Source of the DNA: Tubiluchus corallicola | Lineage: Eukaryota > Priapulida > Priapulimorpha > Priapulimorphida > Tubiluchidae | Assembly (NCBI GenBank): GCA_030141605.1 | Contig: JAQGDQ010000170.1 | Span: forward strand, 61,001 to 125,000 | Reading direction: 5' to 3' | DNA: 64,000 nt | Part shown: piece after piece, positions 43,745 through 54,189 of the stretch | How positions within the stretch are numbered: position 1 is the first letter of the stretch | How the letters are laid out: the number at the start of each line of letters is the position of its first letter | Notes under the pieces: generated by a model | What the model saw: only the letters and a program-made list of their open reading frames with translations | Database searches by the model: none | Told to the model about the DNA's origin: nothing | Made by a program: the position numbers and the translations under genes

Positions 43745-44147
43745 CACAGCGCCAAAACCTTCTATGAATGAGGGGTGAGACTTAAAGGTAAAGTCCACAA
43801 AGAAGTGGTCAGACCCGCTCTAATCTATGGGCTGGAAGCAGCTTCTCTAAAGAAGACCGAAGAGAAGAAAATGGGTGTGGTGGAGATGAGGATGTTGAGA
43901 TGGATGGTGGGAATAACAAGAAGAGATAAAATTAGAAATAATAATATCAGAGGAACGGTAAAAGTAGTGGAAGCCTCGCAAGATTGCAATGGTATGGACA
44001 CCTGAAAAGAAGAGTCGGTGAAGATCATGTGGGAAGGGAAGACATAAATGAAGAGATGGTCAACAGCAGGAATGCGTGGAGAAGACTCATTCGCAACGGC
44101 GACCCCGCATAAGGAAAAGTTGGGAAGAAGAAGAAGAAGAAGAAGAA
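43745..44147 (+). mobile_element. LINE reverse-transcriptase C-terminal fragment with (GAA)n tail
   Basis: The + strand frame from 43775 reads VVRPALIYGLEAASLKKTEE, then KMGVVEMRMLRWMVGITRRD and RNNNIRGTVKVVEA. This is the widespread LINE RT tail (YG.E.W.L....E.K..V.EMRMLRWM.G.TR.D..RN..IRG...V). A frameshift near 43980 breaks it before a WYGHLKRR-like block. Ends in (GAA)n at about 44127-44147. Confidence 0.9.
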
Positions 44148-44149
44148 GT

Positions 44150-44650
44150 ACAAGGATACGTCAATGTTACCTACTCTGCTTTTTCGTGTAGGTGGCTTGA
44201 TGTAGTTGAGTTTGTTTGAGTCTTCAGCGATAAAATATCTGCATACTATTAACAGAAATAAGTCGTTCGATGCGTTTTTATTATGTCAACTGCACTGGAG
44301 ATATCAGGATATTGTTAGTTTTGCTCATGTAATTACAGCTTTTATTCGATTAATATGAGCATGCACCAGTTGTGTTAACAACGGCTAGGATTGTAAAGAG
44401 ATTTTGTGTCTGTAGCGCTTTCTTGCTTTCCCAAGAGCATTTCCGTGTTTAAGAAATCAAGCGCATTTTTGTAACGACATGATAAGCCTAAAAACTGCAG
44501 CACTCCTCCCCCCACACCCCCTCTCTCGGTAATTTCCGTGATTTGTTTGTATTGGTTTTTGTTTTTATAATGTTGCGTGTTGTAAATATGCAAATTTATA
44601 TTATGAATTCAAGTTCGAAATAAAGAATCAATCACATCAAATAAAATCTG
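44150..44650. other. Intergenic, no gene recognised
   Basis: No motif seen. Confidence 0.5.
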
Positions 44651-44651
44651 T

Positions 44652-44965
<314 letters not shown>

Positions 44966-44969
44966 CTCC

Positions 44970-45640
44970 CACTTCTCTTACAGAGTGAAAATTGTTACAA
45001 AATTACACCTACAACATACTGATGTTTAAATTGATAATTGCACAAACCACAATGTGTAGTAGAATGGCAAAATTAAAATTACGAAAATGACCCTTACTGG
45101 CACAAATTACCAAAACTGGAAAGGTGTGATAGATTTTTTTTTATTAAACAACACCAACACATCACAAACAGTTGTCCGCTCGGCTTCTATTAAAAGAGAT
45201 TGGATTAGACTGACCAATAATGCTTCTTTAGGAGAGCAATTAGAGAAGAAGCGATTCTACATAATCTACAATGATTATTATAGCTTCTTCCTTATTTCTG
45301 TTTTAGCTGCAATTCGTCGTGAACAAAATATATAGTGGGGAACATAAAAATAAGATTTCTGTGGGTAATTTTTGCACAATTAATATAGCTGCAATAAACA
45401 AATGCACCACATATATTTGTGGACTAGAGCCCAGAATTCAGTAAGCCATTATCCTTGCCTATGAAAATCAATTCTCCTGACAATCGCAATACATGATATT
45501 TAGAACGATAATTTATTAGCCAAGACTTTATAAACAAATCTTAACATATTTCACTTTGGCTTTAATCAGAACTTTGACTGTCATTAATTTGTGATACGTA
45601 TATGAACCTTGTAAAGTTTGAAATAAAATATTAAATCAAA
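44970..45640. other. Intergenic; 3' flank of the GPCR repeat unit starts near 45345
   Basis: 45345-45640 (GGGTAATTTTTGCACAATTA, then ACAAATGCACCACATATATT) is repeated at 48340-48640 and 57063-57260. Confidence 0.7.
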
Positions 45641-45644
45641 AATC

Positions 45645-46030
45645 AAAATCAGTCAGTCAGTAATTTAGTAAGTAAGTCAATCAGTCAGTAACTTAGCATA
45701 TCAGTAAGTCATTTAGTGAGTCATTCGATCAGTAATTTAGTCAGTCAGTCAGTAGTTTAGTTAGCCACTCAGTCCCTCAATTAATCAGTCTGTCAGTCAC
45801 TCTGTCAGTTAGTTAGTCCCGTTAGATAGCCAGTGAATTAGTCATGCTCAGACAGAGTTGTTATTCTGCCCGTCAGTCAGTCAACCTAATACAAGAGCTA
45901 AGGACTAAAGACGTTTAATCGATTAGTGAATGAGTCAGTCGACTCGTCACTCACTATGACAATTAGCCATTTTGAATGAGTAGTCTAGTCTATCATTAGG
46001 TCAGTAAGTCATTCACTCCATCGACTAGTT
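45645..46030. repeat. Degenerate (AGTC)n array, GPCR unit 1 downstream flank
   Basis: Imperfect CAGT/AGTC tetramers with TTAG variants over ~385 bp. Homologous, base by base, to 48640-49030. Confidence 0.85.
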
Positions 46031-46303
46031 AATCAATTATGACATAAGACCACATGATTGTCCCATAAAAGAGCCTTTCCTACTTTTATGTCATCTTTAC
46101 TTCCCTTTTGTGTACTATGTATGCAGAAACAATCAGGTTAAGTACTGTTTTGTTTATAAGCAGGTACGTTTGTGATGCACTAATACTCATGCGTAGCAGT
46201 ATTTATCACGTTTTTGTCTCTGTTCACATAAAAACAACATTCAAATTTATAACAGTACATAAACCATTCTAATCTTTTTTTGAGAACAACGTTAACTGAT
46301 TCG

Positions 46304-47284
46304 TTAATGAAATGTAACCATCTTTTTTATTTCGTTTCTGAACTCGTCTAATTTCGCTACGTAAACAAACACGTTGGCCAATGAATTGACATATGCTGGC
46401 AGAAGATACCAGTAATAATTGCTTGCGTTAACCATCTTGATTTCACCACTAATGCTTAAAATCAGAAGTGGCACCAGACTTGGCATGTAACATATGAAAT
46501 ACACAACTAGTATAATTGTTACAGTTTTTAGAGGTTTGAGTTTTGCTTGAAGTGAAGTCATTCGCATTGTTGTGTTGGCATTGCTCGCTATGGTTTGCAT
46601 GCAGTGGTTTATTTCACGTGCTTGTTTTATAGCAGTTTTTAGAATAACAATGTACATGCAGAAGAACAATGCTAACATCCATGGTGCAAACACCACTGTA
46701 TTGTAAAACAGTATCTTTGCGTATAGTCCGTGAGGTGCTGGAATACATTTGTACAGAATTTGCCCACTGACGAGGTACACTATTGAGCAAATGATGTAAT
46801 TGAAAATTTGTGAAATCCAAGCACAGGTGAGAATCTTTTTCACACGTCGATCAGACAGCCAAATATGGTAGCGAAGAGGATACACGATGCTAACAAATCG
46901 TTCGGCCGTGGTCAAGAAATAGAAGATTATCGAACAACCCAAAGAAACGTGAGGTACTACATACAGAAACGTGCATAATGTGACATTTTGCTGTGTCAGA
47001 CTGGTGACGTTAAAGCCAATGGTTTGTACGAGGAGGCAAATTCCGGACAGCAAATCAGCTACAGATAAATTACCCAGTATGTAATATAACGGTTTGTGTA
47101 AGCTTGGCATCTTCGTAATCACTGCAATAACGATGCCATTGGCTATGACGATCGCAACACCTAAAATCACTGAAAAAACATCAACAATGAGTTGGAAATT
47201 ACTGGGATTCGCAGTGTTGTTGTAGCTAAAAGTCGTATTCATTTCGGTGAATCCAACTTCCGTTTTTTGCAGCATCCAAACCAT
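46304..47284 (-). CDS. Class A (rhodopsin-like) GPCR, tandem copy 1
   Basis: Intronless 326-aa frame. Met1 or, more typical of the N-terminus, Met15 (MNTTFSYNN, glycosylation sites) may start it. Seven hydrophobic helices carry family landmarks: N49 in TM1, LSVADLL with D77 in TM2, C104 before TM3, W156 in TM4, C180 in loop 2 (disulfide partner), P201 in TM5, and FICYMP (263-268) in TM6. Two micro-switches are non-canonical: TM3 ends AERF (128-130, usual DRY), and TM7 has NVFVY (304-308, usual NPxxY). Loop 3 is short and basic; the C-tail is short (DEFRNEIKKM). 14 residues differ from copy 2. Ligand unknown; overall style recalls MECA-type (melanocortin/adenosine-like) receptors, which is inference. 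It acts at the plasma membrane. Confidence 0.95.
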   Translation of the reverse strand: MVWMLQKTEVGFTEMNTTFSYNNTANPSNFQLIVDVFSVILGVAIVIANGIVIAVITKMPSLHKPLYYILGNLSVADLLSGICLLVQTIGFNVTSLTQQNVTLCTFLYVVPHVSLGCSIIFYFLTTAERFVSIVYPLRYHIWLSDRRVKKILTCAWISQIFNYIICSIVYLVSGQILYKCIPAPHGLYAKILFYNTVVFAPWMLALFFCMYIVILKTAIKQAREINHCMQTIASNANTTMRMTSLQAKLKPLKTVTIILVVYFICYMPSLVPLLILSISGEIKMVNASNYYWYLLPAYVNSLANVFVYVAKLDEFRNEIKKMVTFH

Positions 47285-47934
47285 GAGATTTAGAAATTAC
47301 TATACGTGTGATGTTGAAAATGGCGTGTTTGTTTCGTTAATGTTACTTGTTTTGCAAGCATTGATGTGTGCGTCTAATGAATCAATTATGAGATGTGTGC
47401 TTTCCTTTATCCAAGGCTGGCTATTATTAACAGAACGAAAGTGTGGCAATGCTTTGTGCTTAGTGTAAACATATTTATTATACAACCTTTGGAATGCTTT
47501 GTGCTCATGCAATTTTGAGCAGTCTCTTCTGACTAACACATGCTAAATCAAACACACGTGTTCAATGTTTTCTGATAATGTTATTTAGTATGAGAAAAAC
47601 TCCACTTACCATTTTGCTGATTGTGTAAGAGAGAGCCACATTTATTTTCAGGTTTAGGGTTGTAAAGGGCAACAACAGTACAACATTCCATTCTATTTGT
47701 TGCCAGCTTATTGAACAACTAAATGCACAAAAGCCACAACTGTCAGAAAAGACGGCGACATTGTAGATTGTGAAATAATGCAGTGTAACGGCAGCTAAGT
47801 TAAGAAAGGAACTAGAAAAAATTGAGTAGGCGTATCAAGATGAAGACACCACAGTAGACATAAGAGGAAAGTTTTTGAGTATTTACCAAAACTTTGTGTT
47901 ACTCAGTTGTTAGTTTTACTGCTGAACACCAAAA
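47285..47934. other. GPCR unit 1 upstream flank
   Basis: Nearly identical to 50284-50930 and 52444-53017, so any promoter lies in this duplicated DNA. The bases just before the ATG (GTAATTTCTAAATCTC) are conserved in all three copies. No other gene. Confidence 0.8.
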
Positions 47935-48250
47935 CTGAGTGGTCAGTTAGTCAGTGTGTCAGTCACTTAGTCGGTCAGTCAGTTAGACAGACCAGTAAAT
48001 TAGTTAGGCTCAGACCGAATTGTTATTCTGTGATTCAGTCAGTTAGTCAGTCAAGCAAATACAAGAGCTAAGCACTAAAGACATTTAATAGATTAGTGAG
48101 TCAGTCACCATGTCAGTTGCCAGCAAAGCCATTTTCAATGAGTAGTCTAGTCTATCATCAGGTCAGTATGTCATTCACTCCATCAACTAGTAAATCACAC
48201 AGTTAATCAATGTATTTCTTAAATATCTGAGTGAGTGAATGAGTGGTTCA
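47935..48250. repeat. Degenerate (AGTC)n array, GPCR unit 1 upstream side
   Basis: GTCAGTTAGTCAGTGTGTCA-type tetramers; homologous to 50935-51180 and partly 54055-54185. Confidence 0.85.
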
Positions 48251-48639
48251 CAAACAATTATAGTAGCTGGTTGCTTAGATATCATTATATGTTCTCAAAA
48301 ACTTTACAACGATTCACCAATATGAATCATTTCTTGTGGGAAATAAGATTTTTGTGGGTAATTTTTGCACAATTAATATAGCTGCAATAAACAAATGCAC
48401 CACATATATTTGTGGACTAGAGCCCAGAATTCAGTAAGCCATTATCCTTGCCTATGAAAATCAATTCTCCTGACAATCGCAATATATGAGATTTAGAACG
48501 ATAATTTATTAACCAAGACTTTATAAACAAATCTTAACACATCTCACTTTGGCTTGATCAGAATTGTGACTGTCATTAATTTGTGATACGTATATGAACT
48601 TTGTAAAGTTTGAAATAAAATATTAAATCAAAAATCAAA

Positions 48640-49030
48640 ATCAGTCAGTCAGTAATTTAGTAAGTAAGTCAATCAGTCAGTAACTTAGCATATCAGTAAG
48701 TCAGTTAGTGAGTCATTCGATCAGTAATTTAGTCAGTCAGTCAGTTGTTTAGTTAGCCACTCAGTCCCTCAATTAATCAGTCTGTCAGTCACTCAGTCAG
48801 TTAGTTAGTCCGTTAGTGAGTTAGATAGCCAGTGAATTAGTCATGCTCAGACAGAGTTGTTATTCTGTCTGCCAGTCAGTTAACCTAATACAAGAGCTAA
48901 GGACTAAAGACATTTAATCGATTAGTGAATGAGTCAGTCGACTCGTCACTCACCATGACAATTAGCCATTTTGAATGAGTAGTCTAGTCTATCATCAGGT
49001 CAGTAAGTCATTCACTCCATCGACTAGTAA
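48640..49030. repeat. Degenerate (AGTC)n array, GPCR unit 2 downstream flank
   Basis: Collinear with 45645-46030, with a few substitutions and small indels. Confidence 0.85.
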
Positions 49031-49302
49031 ATCAATTATTACATAAGACCACATGATTGTCCCATAAAAGAGCCTTTCCTACTTTTATGTCATCTTTACT
49101 TCCCTTTTGTGTACTATGTATGCAGAAACAATCAGGTTAAGTACTGTTTTGTTTATAAGCAGGTACGTTTGTGATGCACTAATACTCATGCGTAGCAGTA
49201 TTTATCACGTTTTTGTCTCTGTTCACATAAAAACAACATTCAAATTTATAACAGTACATAAACCATTCTAATCTTTTTTTGAGAACAACGTTAACTGATT
49301 CG

Positions 49303-50283
49303 TTAATGAAATGTAACCATCTTTTTTATTTCGTTTCTGAACTCGTCTAATTTTGCTACGTAAACAAACACATTGGCTAATGAATTGACATACGCTGGCA
49401 GAAGATACCAGTAATAATTGCTTGCGTCAACCATCTTGATTTCACCACTAATGCTTAAAATCAGAAGTGGCACCAGACTTGGCATGTAACATATGAAATA
49501 CACAACTAGTATAATTGTTACAGTTTTTAGAGGTTTGAGTTTTGCTTGAAGTGAAGTCATTCGCATTGTTGTGTTGGCATTGCTCGCTATGGTTTGCATG
49601 CAGTGGTTTATTTCACGTGCTTGTTTTATAGCAGTTTTTAGAATAACAATGTACATGTAGAAGAACAATGCTAACATCCATGGTGCAAACACCACTATGT
49701 TGTACAACAGTATCTTTGCGTATAGTCCGTGAGGTGCTGGAATACATTTGTACAGAATTTGCCCACTGACGAGGTACAGTATTGAGCAAATAATGTAATT
49801 GAAAATTTGCGAAATCCAAGCACAGGTGAGAATCTTTTTCACACGTCGATCAGACAGCCAAATATGGTAGCGAAGAGGATACACGATGCTAGCAAATCGT
49901 TCGGCCGTGGTCAAGAAATAGAAGATTATCGAACTACCCAAAGAAACCTGAGGTACTACATACAGAAACGTGCACAATGTGACATTTTGCTGTGTCAGAC
50001 TGGTGACGTTAAAGACAATGGTTTGTACGAGGAGGCAAATTCCGGACAGCAAATCAGCTACAGATAAATTACCCAGCATGTAATATAGCGGTTTGTGTAA
50101 GCTTGGCGTCTTCGTAATCACTGCAATAACGTATCCATTGGCTATGACGATCGCAACACCTAAAATCACTGAAAAAACATCAACAACGACTTGGAAATTA
50201 CTGGGATTCGCAGTGTTGTTGTAGCTAAAAGTCGTATTCATTTCGGTGAATCCAACTTCCGTTTTTCGCAGCATCCAAACCAT
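49303..50283 (-). CDS. Class A GPCR, tandem copy 2
   Basis: Intact 326-aa single-exon frame, about 96% identical to copy 1. Same landmarks and the same AERF and NVFVY departures, so these are not random damage. Differences from copy 1 cluster in the N-terminal two thirds: V32-V33 for L-I, Y51 for I in TM1, T59 for M, V90 for G, Q112 for H, S117 for C, A131 for V and Y209 for C. From residue 215 to the end only D286 for N changes. Starts with the same MVWML...MNTTFS segment, upstream bases conserved. No stop or frameshift, so it is probably expressed. Confidence 0.95.
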   Translation of the reverse strand: MVWMLRKTEVGFTEMNTTFSYNNTANPSNFQVVVDVFSVILGVAIVIANGYVIAVITKTPSLHKPLYYMLGNLSVADLLSGICLLVQTIVFNVTSLTQQNVTLCTFLYVVPQVSLGSSIIFYFLTTAERFASIVYPLRYHIWLSDRRVKKILTCAWISQIFNYIICSILYLVSGQILYKCIPAPHGLYAKILLYNIVVFAPWMLALFFYMYIVILKTAIKQAREINHCMQTIASNANTTMRMTSLQAKLKPLKTVTIILVVYFICYMPSLVPLLILSISGEIKMVDASNYYWYLLPAYVNSLANVFVYVAKLDEFRNEIKKMVTFH

Positions 50284-50934
50284 GAGATTTAGAAATTACT
50301 ATACATGTGATGTTGAGAATGATGCGTTTGTTTAGTTAATGTTACTTGTTTTGCAAGCATTGATGCGTGCGTCTAATGAATCAATTATGAGATGTGTGCT
50401 TTCCTTTATCAAGGCTGGCTATTATTAACAGAACGAAAGTGTGGCAATGCTTTGTGTTTAGTGTAAACATATTTATTATACAACCTTTGGAATGCTTTGA
50501 GCTCATGCAATTTTGGGCAGTCTATTCTGACTAATACATGCTCAATCAAACATACATGTTCAATGTTTTTTGATAATGTTATTTAGTATGAGAAAAACTC
50601 CACTTACTATTTTGCTGATTGTGTAAGAGGGAGCTACATTTATTTTCAGGTTTATGGTTTTAAAGGGCAACAACAGTACAACATTCCCTTCAATTTGTTG
50701 CCAGCTTATTGAACAACTAAATGCACAAAAGCCACAACTGTCAGAAAAGATGGCGACATTATAGATTGTGAAATAATGCAGTGTAACGGCAGCTAACTTA
50801 AGAAAGGAACTAGAAAAAATTGAGTAGGCGTTTCAAGATGAAGACCCCATAGTAGACATAAGAGGAAAGTTTCTGAGTATTTCACAAGACTTTGTGTTAC
50901 TCAGTTGTTAGTTTTAGTGCTGAACACAGAAATT
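50284..50934. other. GPCR unit 2 upstream flank
   Basis: Duplicate of 47285-47934; no separate gene. Confidence 0.8.
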
Positions 50935-51190
50935 GAGTGGTCAGTTAGTCAGTGTGTCTGTACTTAGTCGGTCAGTCAGTTAGACAAACCAGTAAATTAG
51001 TCAGGCTCAGACCGAATTGTTATTCTGTGATTCAGTGAGTTAGTCAGTCAACCAAATACGAGAGCTAAGCACTAAAGACATTTAATAGATTAGTGAGTCA
51101 GTCACCATGTCAGTTGCCAGCAAAGCCATTTTCAATGAGTAGTCTAGTCTATCATCAGGTCAGTAAGTCATTCACTCCATCGACTAGTAA
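50935..51190. repeat. Recombinant (AGTC)n array between GPCR units 2 and 3
   Basis: The left part matches 47935-48175 (CACCATGTCAGTTGCCAGCA, then AAGCCATTTTCAATG). From about 51165 it matches 49005 onward (CATCGACTAGTAAATCAATT). The ~840 bp lying between those points in the unit 1-2 spacer is absent. Confidence 0.85.
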
Positions 51191-51462
51191 ATCAATTATT
51201 ACATAAGACCACATGATTGTCCCATAAAAGAGCCTTTCCTACTTTTATGTCATCTTTACTTCCCTTTTGTGTACTATGTATGCAGAAACAATCAGGTTAA
51301 GTGTTGTTTTGTTTATAAGCAGGTACGTTTGTGATGCACTAATACGCTAGCGTCGCGGTATTTATCACGTTTTCGTCTCTGTTCACATAAAAGCAACCTT
51401 CAAATTTATAACAGTACATTAACCATTCTAATCTTTTTATGGGAACAAGGTTAACTGATTCG

Positions 51463-52443
51463 TTAATGAAATGTAACCATCTTTTTTATTTCGTTTCTGA
51501 ACTCGTCTAATTTCGCTACGTAAACAAACACATTGGCCAATGAATTGACATACGCTGGCAGAAGATACCAGTAATAATTGCTTGCGTTAACCATCTTGAT
51601 TTCACCACTAATGTTTAACATCAGAAGTGCCACCAGACTTGGCATGTAACATATGAAATACACAACTAGTATAATTGTTACAGTTTTTAGAGGTTTGAGT
51701 TTTGCTTGAAGTGAAGTCATTCGCATTGTTGTGTTGGCATTGCTCGCTATGGTTTGCATGCAGTGGTTTATTTCACGTGCTTGTTTTATAGCAGTTTTTA
51801 GAATAACAATGTACATGTAGAAGAACAATGCTAACATCCATGGTGTAAACACCACTATGTTGTAAAACAGTATCTTTGCGTATAGTCCGTGAGGTGCCGG
51901 AATACATTTGTACAGAATTTGCCCACTGACGAAGTACAGTATTGAGAAAATGATGCAATTGAAAAATTGTGAAATCCAAGCACAGGTGAGAATCTTTTTC
52001 ACACGTCGATCAGACAGCCAAATATGGTAGCGAAGAGGATACACGATGCTAACAAATCGTTCGGCCGTGGTCAAGAAATAGCAGATTATCGAATTACTCA
52101 CAGAAACCTGAGGTACTACGTTCAGAAATGTGCATAATGTGACATTTTGCTGTGTCAGACTGGTGACGTTGAAGACAATGGTTTGTACGAGGAGGCAAAT
52201 TCCGGACAGCAAATCAGCTATAGATAAATTACCCAACGTGTAATATAACGGTTTGTGTAAGCTTGGCGTCTTCGTAATCACTGCAATAACGATGCCATTA
52301 GCTATGACAATCGCAACACCTAAAATCACTGAAAAAACATCAACAACGAGTTGGAAATTACTGGGATTCGCAGTGTTGTTGAAGCTAAAAGTCGTATTCA
52401 TTTCGGTGAATCCAGCTTCCGTTTTTCGCAGCATCCAAACCAT
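51463..52443 (-). CDS. Class A GPCR, tandem copy 3 (most diverged)
   Basis: Intact 326-aa single-exon frame with the same landmarks and the same AERF and NVFVY motifs. Private changes are concentrated in TM3-TM4: N108 for Y, VSN at 115-117 for LG plus C/S, C121 for F, QFFN at 159-162, and C163, F166 and F170 in TM4. TM6 has VALLML with N277, replacing VPLLIL and S277. The pattern leaves the G-protein-facing loop 3 and C-tail unchanged while altering helices that line the ligand pocket, suggestive of ligand-specificity divergence (inference). Its upstream flank carries a PIF/Harbinger insertion absent from copies 1 and 2. Confidence 0.95.
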   Translation of the reverse strand: MVWMLRKTEAGFTEMNTTFSFNNTANPSNFQLVVDVFSVILGVAIVIANGIVIAVITKTPSLHKPLYYTLGNLSIADLLSGICLLVQTIVFNVTSLTQQNVTLCTFLNVVPQVSVSNSIICYFLTTAERFVSIVYPLRYHIWLSDRRVKKILTCAWISQFFNCIIFSILYFVSGQILYKCIPAPHGLYAKILFYNIVVFTPWMLALFFYMYIVILKTAIKQAREINHCMQTIASNANTTMRMTSLQAKLKPLKTVTIILVVYFICYMPSLVALLMLNISGEIKMVNASNYYWYLLPAYVNSLANVFVYVAKLDEFRNEIKKMVTFH

Positions 52444-53017
52444 GAGATTTAGAAATTACTATACGTGTGATGTTGAAAATGATGCGTTTGTTTAGTTAAT
52501 GTTACTCGTTTTGCAAGTATTGATGTGTGCGTCTAATGAATCCATTATGAAATGTGTGCTTTCCTTTATCAAGGCTGGCTATTATTAACAGAACGAAAAT
52601 GTGGCAATGCTTTGTGTTTAGTGTAAACATATTTATTTTACAACCTTTGAAATGCTTTGTGCTCATGCAATTTTGGGCAGTCTATTCTGACTAACACATG
52701 CTCAATCAAACATACATGTTCAATGTTTTTTTATAATGTTATTTGGTATGAGAAAAACTCCACTAACCATTTTGCTATTTGTGTAAGAGGGAGCTACATT
52801 TATTTTCAGGTTTAGGGTTGCAAAGGGCAACAACAGTACAACATTCCATTCAATTTATTGCCAGATTATTGAACAACTAAATGCACAAAAGCCATAACTG
52901 TCAGAAAAGACGGTAACATTATAGATTGTGAAATAATGCAGTGTAACGGCAGCTGAGTTAAGAAAGGAACTAGAAAAAATGAGTATGCGTATCAAGATGA
53001 AGACCCCATAGTAGACA
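52444..53017. other. GPCR unit 3 upstream flank, up to the Harbinger insertion
   Basis: Collinear with 47285-47880; homology resumes after the insertion at 53982. Confidence 0.8.
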
Positions 53018-53020
53018 TAA

Positions 53021-53981
53021 GGCTGCCAGGCCATAGAAACTCATGCTTCATGCCTCACGCTTCATACTTCATAATTCATGCTTCATGCTTCACGGCCCAC
53101 TGAGCCATAGGGGCTCATGCTCTCACGCTTCACACACGAGTCTGCGTTGCGCATTCAAAATGGAATCATCTGACGAGGAAGATTTCTTGATTTTGTTGTG
53201 TCTCAGAAGAAGGAAGCGAAAGAGACGGAGAATATGGTGCCGGGAGCATTTTTTGCTCAGAGAATCCAGAGGAGAATTTCAGCGGACATTTCAACACCTC
53301 GTGGACAATCCTGATGAAGAACTATTTCATAATTATACAAGGATGTCGCACAAGACTTACAGTACATTAAAGTCCCTCGTGCTAGGACATTTGAAGCCAC
53401 GCCATTCAAATTGGAGGAGGCCAATCGAAGCAGAACAAAAGCTCATCATAACTCTCAGGTGGTAATTACTAGTCAAAGTATGTTTGTCAGATAAGCATGC
53501 ACTGACATGACCACATAAAAAAGTAGATCTAAACACCCCCCCCCCCCCGATAAAAAAGAAAGGCCACACAAAAATTCCAAAATGTTTTTGAAGGGTAAAA
53601 TTTAATTATTTTATGTTTTTCAGATATACTGACATGACCATATAATAAAAACAAAAACCGAAAAACGAAAGTGAAAAATTTGAAAAGGTTTAGGTCACAA
53701 TGTCCCGTTCTAACTCTGATCGTGAAATGAATAGTCCTCAGGACCATGAGCAGTCAAAAAACGCTCTGATATCCAGTCTGCCCCCGGACTCACGTCTCGA
53801 AAAAGTGAACATGTTCACTTCTAGCTTCACGCGTGAGTCGTGAAGCTTGAAGTGTGAGGCGTGAGCGGAGGTCTATGGCGCACCGCAAATAAGATTACGT
53901 TTGTTCATTTTTCCACTCACGCGTTTAGACGTGAAGCATGAGCGTGAGGCATGAAGCGTGAGTTTCTATGGCCTGGCAGCC
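53021..53981 (+). mobile_element. PIF/Harbinger-derived element with TAA target duplication
   Basis: Termini GGCTGCCAGGCCATAGAAAC, then TCATGCTTCATG, and the near-perfect inverse ending GTTTCTATGGCCTGGCAGCC. TAA at 53018-53020 and 53982-53984. The empty site is preserved in the sister flanks (GTAGACATAAGAGGAAAG near 47858 and 50855). Multiple TTCATGC/GCATGAAG sub-terminal repeats. It carries a transposase start (53160-53465) only. Confidence 0.95.
53160..53465 (+). pseudogene. Harbinger transposase N-terminal remnant
   Basis: 101 codons: an acidic start (MESSDEEDF), a basic stretch (RRRKRKRRR), then GEFQRTFQHLVDNPDEELFH, NYTRMSHKTYSTLKSL and NWRRPIEAEQKLIITLR. These match the HARBI1/DDE_Tnp_4 N-terminus (GEF..L...L..D...F..YFRMS...F..LL, NWR.PI....RLAITLR), but it stops where LATG and the DDE core should follow. 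A donor-like CAG/GTGGTA at the break could be an intron start, yet the ~480 bp left is too short for the catalytic domain. Confidence 0.85.
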
Positions 53982-54054
53982 TAAGAGGAAAGTTTTTGAG
54001 TATTTCCCAAGACTCTGTGTTACTCAGTTGTTAGTTTTACTGCTGAACACCAAA

Positions 54055-54185
54055 ACTGAGTGGTCAGTTAGTCAGTGTGTCAGTAACTTAGCCGGTCAGT
54101 CAGTTAGTCAGTGTGTCAGCCACTCCATCAATTAGTAAATCACACAGTTAATCAATGTATTTCTTAAATATCTGAGTGAGTGAAT
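54055..54185. repeat. Short (AGTC)n array, GPCR unit 3 upstream side
   Basis: Matches the start and end of 47935-48250 with the middle deleted; continues into GTATTTCTTAAATATCTGAG as at 48205. Confidence 0.8.
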
Positions 54186-54189
54186 GAGT

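Noticed and set aside
45087-45335. Frame with LTGTNYQNWKG, reminiscent of Copia gag
   Set aside because: Only one short motif matches, with no protease, integrase, RT or LTR nearby; left uncalled.
46614-52495. Short frames antisense to or out of frame with the GPCRs
   Set aside because: Shadows that recur because the genes are duplicated.
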